A stretch of 64,000 nt of DNA, taken from NCBI RefSeq assembly GCF_004363555.1, contig NZ_SNZJ01000018.1:31454-95453 (forward strand), given 5' to 3'. Shown here piece after piece: positions 57,017 to 64,000 of this stretch; within the stretch, counting starts at the first letter, position 1; every line of letters starts with the position of its first letter. Position numbers and translations under genes: made by a program. Source of the DNA: Halomonas ventosae. GTDB lineage: Bacteria > Pseudomonadota > Gammaproteobacteria > Pseudomonadales > Halomonadaceae. The notes below the pieces were generated by a model. The model worked only from the letters and a program-made list of their open reading frames with translations, had not been told where the DNA came from and searched no databases.

Positions 57017-57040
57017 TGGTTGCTACCTGCACAAAGAGAT

Positions 57041-57073
57041 CCCCCCTGGTCTCGGAGCTCGAGACCAGGGGGG
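57041..57073 (+). terminator. terminator after the LOV-EAL gene
   Basis: A perfect 14-bp stem (CCCCCCTGGTCTCG / CGAGACCAGGGGGG) with loop GAGCT, 24 bases after the stop. Stem strength is high; a T-run is lacking. Confidence 0.75.
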
Positions 57074-57394
57074 AGGCAGGGTCTTACAAGGATGCGCCTC
57101 TTGGCTGGAGGCGGGCTACTACCCAACCGCGCACAGGGAGGAACGGCGGCTGGGGTTTGCACGTAGGCATATTGCCCTCTCGTGGGGCCTAAATCTACCC
57201 CCCCTAAAAGCCCGATAAACCGGTGTTACCAGGCCGTATTCTCCGCCTTAATTCACTGACGCCATACGGATACCCCCTGGCTTTGTCGCTCCCCAGTTTG
57301 GTCTTGCGGTGAAGGGGCGATCGGCGAACGTAAACAAAACGATCATATGACGCACAGCAGCTATCGGCCAAAAGCAGTCCTTCACACCGCCCTC
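57074..57394. other. intergenic stretch with shifting base composition
   Basis: About 320 bases with no convincing gene. GC content falls toward the orphan gene. GCGGTGAAGG (57306) and CCTTCACACCGC (57379) are near-complementary and could form a second weak palindrome next to the attC-like element. Nothing else is recognised. Confidence 0.4.
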
Positions 57395-57466
57395 ATATAA
57401 CGTACAGGGTAAGCCGTTGGAACGGAGCGCAGCGTAGTACCGGTCGGCTTCACCAACTGGTTATAT
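57395..57466 (-). repeat. attC-like imperfect palindrome (72 bp)
   Basis: Outer ATATAAC (57395-57401) and GTTATAT (57460-57466) are perfect inverse copies that resemble the core and inverse-core boxes of integron attC sites, with the AAC and GTT kept and one deviation in each degenerate part. Inner AAGCCG and CGGCTT pair symmetrically, separated from the outer boxes by nine bases on each side, around a 28-base centre. It lies 20 bases beyond the stop of the minus-strand orphan gene, where an attC belongs in a gene cassette. No integrase is present in the window. Confidence 0.5.
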
Positions 57467-57486
57467 TTTTACAATTTATCACGACT

Positions 57487-58113
57487 TTATTGAGTAATCC
57501 CCAGCTTTGGCAGCTCACTTGATGGAACGACATTGCAGATATCTCGCAGGTCGCCAATGGGAAATTTTATTGGTTCTGCCGTCCCACCAAACAATACGAA
57601 ACGGAATTCGCTTTGGTAAGAATATTCAGAGAACTTACGGAAAGGCCCCATGGTACCATGATATGTATTTTTCTCAACATACTCGACCGGACCTTGCAGC
57701 ACACTCCGTCCAGCTGAGCTAGAGGCTGCCTTTAGGCGATTTACGAATTCTTTAGCGTCATTAATAAGAATGGCTGTATTACCAAACCCAATATTTCTCT
57801 CATCAAATCCAAAAGAGCTGTCGTTTCGAAACATGTACAAGCAAAGAATATTTATATTTGCCTTTTGACCGTAACGATAGCCTACTGGATTTTGAACACC
57901 ACCGATTGGGACATACTCCCCTGAATCATCCATGATAGAGATATCTTTAACCTGCCACGCTTCATCGAGCCCCTCGTGCGCATCAGCCCTTAACTCATCA
58001 GTCGTATCCAGTTGAGAAAAATACGCATCCGTGTTCATAAAAAGATTGCCATCAAGGAAGTCCTGTACGAACCTTTCATCAAGAATTTTTGCTAAGATAA
58101 CACGGTAAGACAT
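57487..58113 (-). CDS. AT-rich orphan gene of unknown function (208 aa)
   Basis: 208 residues with base composition clearly more AT-rich than its neighbours, a sign of transfer. No signal peptide or membrane helix. The N-terminal part reads VQDFLDGNLFMNTDAYFSQL followed by ELRADAHEGLDEAW, and the C-terminal part contains EYSYQSEFRFVLFGG. This arrangement recalls accessory proteins with a 'FxxGxLxMN...YF...RxDxxEG' beginning and a Q-x-E-F-R end, found scattered in bacterial islands with no known activity. I cannot name a function. The attC-like palindrome lies just past its 3' end. Confidence 0.75.
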   Translation of the reverse strand: MSYRVILAKILDERFVQDFLDGNLFMNTDAYFSQLDTTDELRADAHEGLDEAWQVKDISIMDDSGEYVPIGGVQNPVGYRYGQKANINILCLYMFRNDSSFGFDERNIGFGNTAILINDAKEFVNRLKAASSSAGRSVLQGPVEYVEKNTYHGTMGPFRKFSEYSYQSEFRFVLFGGTAEPIKFPIGDLRDICNVVPSSELPKLGITQ

Positions 58114-58333
58114 AATCTCTAAATCTGCTCAAAAAATATAATGCCAATAAATAGGCTGGCTGTGCCCGACGAGCCGTTTAGGGTCGACAGCTGTCTAGCG
58201 CCCTTAATAAGCATGGACTAACATTCCTCATTCGGCCATGAGCGAACATAGGTGAGTTAAGATATGGCAAACTTCTTTAGCCGACATATTCTATATGTCG
58301 GATATTAACCATCACTTTTATACCCAGAATCTT

Positions 58334-59242
58334 TCAAGGACATATGGAACTCCCCCAATGTTCGAGGAGCATATCAATAAACAGCTGGGCGGTGCTAGAA
58401 ATACTGTGCGAATTACTTCTTACCAGGCCGATGGTGCGCTGAATACGTGGTTCAGGCAGCTCACGTGAACATAGGGTGTCATGGTCGGGGCCGGGCATTG
58501 TCATTTTGGGTAGGATCGCCACTCCGAGACCAGATTCGACAAGGCCAAGGGAGGTGGACAAGTGCTGGACTTCGTAGAAACTATTCAACCGGATGCCCTC
58601 AGCCGAGAGGGTATTGTCCAGCAGCATCCGGTTGCCACTGTCTCGGCTCACGGTTATCAACCTGACCTGTTCGAGATCCGACCACTCGATGCGACCTTTA
58701 TCCGCAAGAGGGTGGTCGGAACGTAGTGCCAGGACAAAGGGATCTCGTAATAGTGGTGTGAAGGAGACTTCCGGACTCTGGGCGCTGAACATGTTGATAC
58801 CGAAGTCGGCCTCGCCGCTGATCACCTTTTCCAGACCTTCCTTGGCACTGACATCGAGGATCCTGATGCGGATCCCCGGCCATGCCTCGCTGAAGCCACG
58901 GATCACACTAGGCAGGAAATAAAAGGCCGCGGTGGGGATGCAAGCGATGGTAACCGTCCCCTTCTGATGCGTGGCCAGCTCGCGGATGCCCAGAATCGAC
59001 GATTCGTACTCCTCGATCATGCGTCTCGCTCGGGGAAGGAAGTCCGTGCCGATGGGGGTCAGCCGCGTCCGCCGGGTGGTTCGTTCCAGCAGCTCTACCT
59101 CCAGGAGTTCCTCGAGCTTCTGAATGCGTCGTGAAAGTGCCGGCTGAGAGAGGTGAAGACGTTGCGCGGCCTCGTGGAAGGAGCCCAGTTCTGCAACCTG
59201 AATAAAGGCTTGCAGATCAAGAAATTCTAGCCGATGTTGCAT
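58334..59242 (-). CDS. LysR-family transcriptional regulator
   Basis: 302 residues. Winged helix-turn-helix (about 1-60, FLDLQAFIQVAELGSFHEAAQRLHLSQPALSRRIQKLEE) and a periplasmic-binding-like effector domain (about 90-295, with GTVTIACIPTAAFYFLPSVI and GLGVAILPKM). It is divergent from the PrpF-like gene with 144 AT-rich bases between them, the usual LysR layout, so it probably controls the tricarboxylate cluster in response to its substrate. Confidence 0.92.
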   Translation of the reverse strand: MQHRLEFLDLQAFIQVAELGSFHEAAQRLHLSQPALSRRIQKLEELLEVELLERTTRRTRLTPIGTDFLPRARRMIEEYESSILGIRELATHQKGTVTIACIPTAAFYFLPSVIRGFSEAWPGIRIRILDVSAKEGLEKVISGEADFGINMFSAQSPEVSFTPLLRDPFVLALRSDHPLADKGRIEWSDLEQVRLITVSRDSGNRMLLDNTLSAEGIRLNSFYEVQHLSTSLGLVESGLGVAILPKMTMPGPDHDTLCSRELPEPRIQRTIGLVRSNSHSISSTAQLFIDMLLEHWGSSICP

Positions 59243-59386
59243 ATCCTCACTCTTGCATGGAGTAGTGGCGATTGATTACTTTAGCACATTAATGCGAAAT
59301 TCACATTTATATACCTATTCATTTGCATTTGAAGCATCAAATACCTCCTGACATGCTCATATCACAACTTTCAGACGCGATATGGC

Positions 59387-60520
59387 ATGACGATGATGAA
59401 CAGCATTCCCTGCATGATCATGCGCGGTGGCACCTCCCGAGGCCCCTTCCTGCGCATGAGGGACCTTCCCGACAGCCAGGCTGCGAAAGCCGAGATCCTG
59501 CTTAATCTCATGGGATCGGGCCACGCTCTCCAGATCGATGGCATTGGAGGGGGGGATCCGCTGACCAGCAAGGTAGCCATCGTGGAGCGCTCCTCCCATC
59601 CCGAGGCGGATGTCGACTATCTGTTTGCGCAGGTCGATGTGCTCAACCGGCGCGTCGACTTCAATCCGAACTGCGGCAACATGCTGTCCGCTGTGGGGCC
59701 GTATGCCATCGAGACGGGCCTAGTGGAGCCTCAGGAAGAGACTACCGTCGTCCGCGTTCACAATCTCAATACCCAGCGCCTGATCGAATGTCGCGTGCCG
59801 ACGCCAGGGGGCCAGGTATCCTACGAGGGCGATACGACCATCAGCGGCGTACCAGGGCGTGCTGCCGGCATTCAGCTCAGCTTCCTGGATATCATCGGTA
59901 CCAAGACGGGCGCGCTGCTGCCGACAGGGCAAGCCACCGACACGATCGATGGCATCGAGGTCACCTGCCTCGATGCTGCCACTCCCGTCATGATGGTCAA
60001 TGCGGCCGATCTGGGTCTCAGCGGCCGGGAGTCTCCCTCGGAGTTGGACGCTCATCCCGCCATGCTCGAGCGGCTGGAGCTGATTCGTCGCCAGGCCGGA
60101 CGTCGAATGGGGCTGGGGGATGTTAGCCAGAGTGTCTTGCCCAAGCCCGTGTTGGTATCGGCACCGTCCAACGACACCAACACGCTGTGCACCCGTTACT
60201 TCGTGCCTCACCGCTGTCATAAGGCCATCGCCGTTACGGGCGCCATCGCAGTGGCCACGGCCGTCAGTGTGCCTGGCACCGTGGCAAACCGAATCGCGGT
60301 TGAGGTGGGAAAACTGGCGGCCAATGGTCAGCTGTCACAGGTAAGGCTGGAGCATCCCTCTGGACTCATCGAGCTGGATGTCGAGCACCGCAACGGAAAT
60401 CCTGTCGACATTGCCCGCGTTTCCCTCATCCGTACTGCCAGGAAGATCATGAGTGGGACCATCTTCTACTCACTTCCTTCTGCCCCCAGTCAGGATATGC
60501 TGACATCAAAGGCCAGCTGA
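59387..60520 (+). CDS. PrpF-family isomerase (aconitate / 4-oxalomesaconate type)
   Basis: 377 residues. The family moves double bonds in tricarboxylates: PrpF isomerises 2-methyl-aconitate and trans-aconitate, and GalD tautomerises 4-oxalomesaconate. The start IPCMIMRGGTSRGPF is the signature. Catalytic residues correspond to K62 in GGGDPLTSKVAIV and C96 in FNPNCGNML, 34 residues apart as in PrpF. The substrate cannot be fixed from sequence, but the TctC/TctA transporter and aconitase that follow favour an aconitate-like compound. Start codon choice among ATG 59387, 59393 and 59396 is uncertain; no ribosome site is clear. Confidence 0.88.
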   Translation: MTMMNSIPCMIMRGGTSRGPFLRMRDLPDSQAAKAEILLNLMGSGHALQIDGIGGGDPLTSKVAIVERSSHPEADVDYLFAQVDVLNRRVDFNPNCGNMLSAVGPYAIETGLVEPQEETTVVRVHNLNTQRLIECRVPTPGGQVSYEGDTTISGVPGRAAGIQLSFLDIIGTKTGALLPTGQATDTIDGIEVTCLDAATPVMMVNAADLGLSGRESPSELDAHPAMLERLELIRRQAGRRMGLGDVSQSVLPKPVLVSAPSNDTNTLCTRYFVPHRCHKAIAVTGAIAVATAVSVPGTVANRIAVEVGKLAANGQLSQVRLEHPSGLIELDVEHRNGNPVDIARVSLIRTARKIMSGTIFYSLPSAPSQDMLTSKAS

Positions 60521-60588
60521 ACCCTCATATCCGCTGGGATCCATATCACTAACCATGACAATGACAACACATCAGGAGTAACGTCATA

Positions 60589-61704
60589 ATGATTCAAAAG
60601 ACTGCAGTTTCATACCTCTCTCTCGGTCGGCTTAAGAACGCCGCGCTGCTCGGGATCGCGATCACCGGACTTGGCCTGACTAGCTCTGTCCAGGCTCAGG
60701 ACGTCGAGGTGCCCGGTAACATCAAATGGACCATTCCATTTGGTGTCGGCGGTGGTACGGATGTCTGGGCACGTTTCTTCTCCCCCTGGCTCAGCGAGTC
60801 TCTACCGGGGGAGCCGACCATTATGATCGATAACGTACCCGGTGGCGGCTCCATCAACGGTGCTAACCTGTTCGCCGTGCGTGCCAAGTCGGATGGTAGT
60901 GACTGGTTAGGTACCTCGGCCTCAACACAGTATCCGGCCATGCTTAACGATCCTCGCGTTCGATATGACTACAGCGACTGGACCCCCATTCTAGCCACAC
61001 CAACGGGGGGAGTGGTTTATGCCCAACCCAGCCTCGGTGAAACGGCCGATAAAGCGCTGGACGCCCTGCTGCAACAGCCGGTCAAACTGGCAGCGCAGAA
61101 CCCCACTGGCCTTGAGTTACCGGTCTTGATCGCCTTGGACATGCTGGGCGCCGACGTGCAGGCCGTCTTCGGCATGCGGAGTCGGGGTGAGGGTCGCCTG
61201 GCATTTGAGCGTGGCGAAGCCGATATCGACTTCCAGACCACTTCCGCTTACCTGAGCAACGTTGAGCCGCTGGTGGATGCTGGCAAGGCAGTGCCGCTCT
61301 TCTCGCTTGGCGCGCTGAACGACGAAGGAAAGATTGTCCGTGACCCTGCTTTCCCTGAGCTGCCTACCTTCAATGAGGTCTATCAGGCTCGGCATGGCGA
61401 GGCACCGTCAGGTAACGCCTACGAGGCGTTCCGCAAGTTCTTTGCCTCCGGCTATTCCCTTCAAAAGCTGATTATGGTCCCCAAGGACACTCCGCAAGCC
61501 CTGATCGATACCTATCGTCAGACAGCCCGGGACTTCGTGGGCACCGAAGCCTTCAAGGAGGCGGCAGCCGCCCAACTGGGGCCATACACGCCGGTTATCG
61601 GCGATGCTGCACAGCGTCACCTTGATGATGCCATGTCCATCGATGACGCCACCCGCGACTGGCTGGCCGATTGGCTGGAGTCGGAGCACGGCGCCAAGAT
61701 CTAA
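60589..61704 (+). CDS. tctC: tripartite tricarboxylate transporter substrate-binding protein TctC
   Basis: 371 residues. A signal peptide (about 1-36, GIAITGLGLTSSVQAQ) is followed by the Bug/TctC fold with IKWTIPFGVGGGTDVWARFF near the start, IDNVPGGGSINGANLF, and a C-terminal helix region. These periplasmic receptors bind citrate and related carboxylates. AGGAG lies ten bases before the ATG. It belongs to one cluster with the prpF-like and tctA genes. Confidence 0.9.
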   Translation: MIQKTAVSYLSLGRLKNAALLGIAITGLGLTSSVQAQDVEVPGNIKWTIPFGVGGGTDVWARFFSPWLSESLPGEPTIMIDNVPGGGSINGANLFAVRAKSDGSDWLGTSASTQYPAMLNDPRVRYDYSDWTPILATPTGGVVYAQPSLGETADKALDALLQQPVKLAAQNPTGLELPVLIALDMLGADVQAVFGMRSRGEGRLAFERGEADIDFQTTSAYLSNVEPLVDAGKAVPLFSLGALNDEGKIVRDPAFPELPTFNEVYQARHGEAPSGNAYEAFRKFFASGYSLQKLIMVPKDTPQALIDTYRQTARDFVGTEAFKEAAAAQLGPYTPVIGDAAQRHLDDAMSIDDATRDWLADWLESEHGAKI

Positions 61705-61718
61705 CGCGCAGAGGGATG

Positions 61719-61741
61719 TGCCGGCCCTTTGGGGGCCGGCA
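61719..61741 (+). promoter_or_regulatory. hairpin between tctC and tctA
   Basis: A perfect 9-bp stem (TGCCGGCCC / GGGCCGGCA) with a five-base loop, 15 bases after tctC. No T-run follows. It probably lowers expression of the membrane subunit or stabilises the receptor mRNA, giving excess TctC. Confidence 0.6.
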
Positions 61742-61783
61742 GCCCCAGCTCCCCCTGATCACACAACATAAGAGCCAGACGCC

Positions 61784-63733
61784 ATGCTCGATATTTTTCT
61801 CTCCAGTCTGGGACAGCTTTTTACCTTCTCCCATCTGCTCTTCATGGTCCTAGGCGTGCTGGTTGGCCTCGTGGTCGGCATCATACCCGGCCTCGGGGGC
61901 ATCGCAGGGATGTCGCTGCTGCTGCCCTTCCTCTATGGCATGGAACCGACCGTCGCCCTTGGCATGCTGATGGGCCTGGTTGCCGTGATTCCCACCGGCG
62001 ATACCTTTGCCTCGGTGCTGTTGGGTATTCCCGGTTCCAGCGCTTCCCAGGCGACCGTCATCGATGGCTTCTCGCTGGCCAAGCGCGGCCAGGCGGCACG
62101 CGCACTGTCCAGCGCTTTCCTGTCCTCGATGATCGGGGGCCTCATCGGTGCCATTGTGCTGACCGGCTTCATCCTGATCGCGCGCCCCCTGGTGCTGTCG
62201 TTCTCTTCTTCCGAGCTATTCATGCTGACCCTGCTCGGCCTGTCGATGGTGGCTGTGCTCTCCGGGCGCGACCTCTTCAAAGGACTGGCCGCCTGTGGCC
62301 TGGGCCTGTTGGTAGGTGCCATCGGCATGGCGCCGGCCACCGGCGAATTCCGAATGAACTTCGGGCTCGGTTATCTCTACGATGGTCTGCCGCTGGTGGT
62401 GGTGGGGCTCGGTATCTTCGCACTCCCGGAGATTGTCGATCTGCTGGTCAAGCGAGGTGCCATCGCCGAAGAGCCTTGCAAGCTTGGCGAGGGCTGGCGG
62501 CAAGGCATCCGCGATGTTCGTGAGCAACGTGGTCTCGTTGCGCGCTGTGCTGCTATCGGCAGCCTGATCGGCACCATCCCGGGCCTGGCCGGCTCGGTGG
62601 TCGATTGGCTCACCTATGGCCATGCGGTGCAAAGTGCCAAGGACAAGTCCCAGTTTGGTAAGGGGGATATCCGCGGGGTGATCGCCCCCGAATCCGCCAA
62701 TAATGCCTGCGCCTGCGGTGCCATGGTCCCGACCCTGTTGTTCGGCGTGCCCGGCTCGGGTACGGCCGCGGTCTTCCTGGGTGGACTGTTGTTGCTCGGA
62801 TTGCAGCCTGGCGTCGGCATGATTGAGACTCACCTCGACCTGACCTATACCATCATCTGGTCGCTGGCCCTGGCCAACATCTTGGGGGCCGCGCTATGCC
62901 TGGTGCTGGCTCGCCCCGTGGCCAGTCTGACCCGGGTCCCCTTCGCCACGCTGGCCCCCTTGATCACGGTGCTGATCATGTTCGCCGCCTTTCAGGCCAC
63001 GCGTTCCACGGGTGACCTGCTCGCCCTAGGGGCAGTCGGCATCTTGGGGGTCTTGTTCAAGCAGGCGAACTGGTCGCGTCCCGCCTTCCTGATCGGTTTC
63101 GTGCTGGCTCCGGGAGCGGAGGGGTACTTCTATCAGGCGGTGCAGTTCCAGGGCACGGACGCCTTCATGCGCCCCGGCGTATTGATCATCGGTGCTCTGA
63201 TCCTCGGCGCCATGTTCATTCCCATGATCACTGCCGCGTGGCGCAAGCGCCGGGAAGCGATCTCCGTGGGCGCGGCGGCCACCCAAAAAGCCGAGCCTCC
63301 CACCTTGGGCGTCATTGATGTGGTGCTCTTCGCCGCACTGCTGGGTACCGCGGTCATCGCCTGGGTGGATGTCGCCGACCTGACCTTGATCGGTGGCATC
63401 ATGCCGCGGCTGGCCATCGTGATCTTGGCCCTTTCCTGTCTAGCGGAGATTATCCGCTGTGTGATTCGCCGGCCTCGTTGGGAGCATCAGGCTATCGGTC
63501 TGCAAGGTCTCTGGCTGATGGGCTTCTTTGCCCTGATCGGTGCCATGTTGCTACTGGGCTTCATTACTGCGGCCACGCTGTTCTGCCTCGTTTTCCTGCT
63601 GGCCATTGCCCGGCTCAAGCCTTGGGTGGCAGCTGTTATGGCGCTTGGGGTCACGGTCTTTCTGGTTGGCATGGCCGAGTTCCTGACCCTGACCTACCCG
63701 AGCGGCCTGATTGATCCCTGGCTGTTTGGCTGA
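61784..63733 (+). CDS. tctA: TctA-TctB fusion membrane subunit of a tripartite tricarboxylate transporter
   Basis: 649 residues, about 150 longer than a plain TctA. Residues 1 to about 490 are TctA with many helices: GIIPGLGGIAGMSLLLPF (first signature), GDTFASVLLGIPGSSASQAT, and SANNACACGAMVPTLLFGVPGSGTAAV-like second repeat. After a charged linker (about 490-510, WRKRREAISVG), residues about 515-649 form four helices typical of TctB (ending LTYPSGLIDPWLFG). So both membrane subunits are one polypeptide. No separate tctB gene exists. Confidence 0.9.
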   Translation: MLDIFLSSLGQLFTFSHLLFMVLGVLVGLVVGIIPGLGGIAGMSLLLPFLYGMEPTVALGMLMGLVAVIPTGDTFASVLLGIPGSSASQATVIDGFSLAKRGQAARALSSAFLSSMIGGLIGAIVLTGFILIARPLVLSFSSSELFMLTLLGLSMVAVLSGRDLFKGLAACGLGLLVGAIGMAPATGEFRMNFGLGYLYDGLPLVVVGLGIFALPEIVDLLVKRGAIAEEPCKLGEGWRQGIRDVREQRGLVARCAAIGSLIGTIPGLAGSVVDWLTYGHAVQSAKDKSQFGKGDIRGVIAPESANNACACGAMVPTLLFGVPGSGTAAVFLGGLLLLGLQPGVGMIETHLDLTYTIIWSLALANILGAALCLVLARPVASLTRVPFATLAPLITVLIMFAAFQATRSTGDLLALGAVGILGVLFKQANWSRPAFLIGFVLAPGAEGYFYQAVQFQGTDAFMRPGVLIIGALILGAMFIPMITAAWRKRREAISVGAAATQKAEPPTLGVIDVVLFAALLGTAVIAWVDVADLTLIGGIMPRLAIVILALSCLAEIIRCVIRRPRWEHQAIGLQGLWLMGFFALIGAMLLLGFITAATLFCLVFLLAIARLKPWVAAVMALGVTVFLVGMAEFLTLTYPSGLIDPWLFG

Positions 63734-63757
63734 ATCAGTCCTGTCATGCACGTTCAC

Positions 63758-63792
63758 CGCGGGCCGGCGACCATTAGCGTCGCCGGCCCGCG
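63758..63792 (+). terminator. hairpin between tctA and acnA
   Basis: A perfect 14-bp stem (CGCGGGCCGGCGAC / GTCGCCGGCCCGCG) with a seven-base loop, 24 bases after tctA and 17 bases before the acnA start. It may end or reduce the transporter transcript, so acnA might partly depend on read-through or on its own promoter. Confidence 0.65.
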
Positions 63793-63809
63793 CAACGAAA
63801 GGAGACACC

Positions 63810-64000
63810 ATGAACACCTCGTCACTACCGGATACCCTGCAGACGCTGGACGCCGGCGGCACGACCTATCACTACCACAGCCTGGCGAAGGCCGCCGAGG
63901 CGCTTGGCAACATCGACCGCCTGCCCAAGACCCTGAAGATCCTGCTGGAGAACCAGCTGCGCTTCGCCGATGACGAGAGCGTCTCCCGCGAGGACATGCA
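63810..64000 (+). CDS. acnA: aconitate hydratase A (5' end only)
   Basis: The first 63 codons of a gene that runs off the window. The N-terminus has TLDAGGTTYHYHSLAKAAE, then LPKTLKILLENQLRF, the opening of the AcnA/IRP-type aconitase family. It differs from the AcnD start. AcnA converts citrate and cis-aconitate to isocitrate. AAAGGAG precedes ATG 63810. The active-site cysteines lie outside the window. Confidence 0.88.
   Translation, partial: MNTSSLPDTLQTLDAGGTTYHYHSLAKAAEALGNIDRLPKTLKILLENQLRFADDESVSREDM

Noticed and set aside
58114..58333. Second attC site on the other side of the orphan gene
   Set aside because: Short GC-rich inverted pieces occur, but no paired AAC/GTT boxes with symmetric spacing could be found.

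Overview
The window is a GC-rich chromosomal segment from a moderately halophilic gammaproteobacterium, most likely Halomonas or another member of the Halomonadaceae. This placement rests on three things. The housekeeping proteins are gammaproteobacterial. Several proteins are acidic, including a periplasmic cytochrome with a long Glu/Asp/Ala linker. The gene order is Pseudomonas-like (ubiC-ubiA-phoB-phoR; rubredoxin reductase-HU-recG-oxyR; rph-crc-pyrE; glmU-glmS next to atp). No ribosomal RNA gene is present to fix the genus.

Layout. 1-6.8 kb: the atpIBEFHAGDC operon for F1Fo ATP synthase, closed by a strong terminator. 6.8-14.4 kb: mgtE, uppP, apbE, glmU, glmS and a DUF72 gene. 14.7-21.6 kb: an NSS-family sodium symporter, a small unknown protein, hexR, uvrD, an orphan TRAP solute receptor and a YciA-type thioesterase. 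21.7-29.9 kb: phosphate acquisition and sensing (pstS-like, pstC, pstA, pstB, phoU, phoR, phoB), with tandem Pho boxes before pstC and before phoB; cysZ is embedded. 30-37.8 kb: ubiA, ubiC, rubredoxin reductase, HU, a small unknown gene, a 12-copy octamer repeat, recG, oxyR and an SDR gene. 37.8-43.2 kb (minus strand): yicC-gmk-rpoZ-spoT-ridA-thpR, with a large palindromic intergenic element between the last two. 43.3-48.4 kb: rph, crc, pyrE, trmL and rep. 48.5-49.7 kb: a two-haem cytochrome c and tRNA-Arg(CCG).

From about 49.7 to 59.3 kb the window looks accessory. It holds direct repeats behind the tRNA, a CaCA exchanger, an MvaT-type xenogeneic silencer, and two divergent photoreceptor-like c-di-GMP enzymes. 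One is a bacteriophytochrome with GGDEF, the other is GAF-PAS-LOV-GGDEF-EAL. An AT-rich gene of unknown function follows, with an attC-like palindrome at its 3' end.

From 58.3 kb to the end lies a catabolic cluster: a LysR regulator, a PrpF-type aconitate/oxalomesaconate isomerase, a tripartite tricarboxylate transporter (TctC, and TctA fused to TctB) and the start of aconitase acnA. Together these suggest import of a tricarboxylate such as trans-aconitate and its entry into the TCA cycle.

The best candidates for undescribed biology are the divergent red/blue-light c-di-GMP pair, the attC-flanked orphan gene, and the PrpF-TTT-aconitase pathway.
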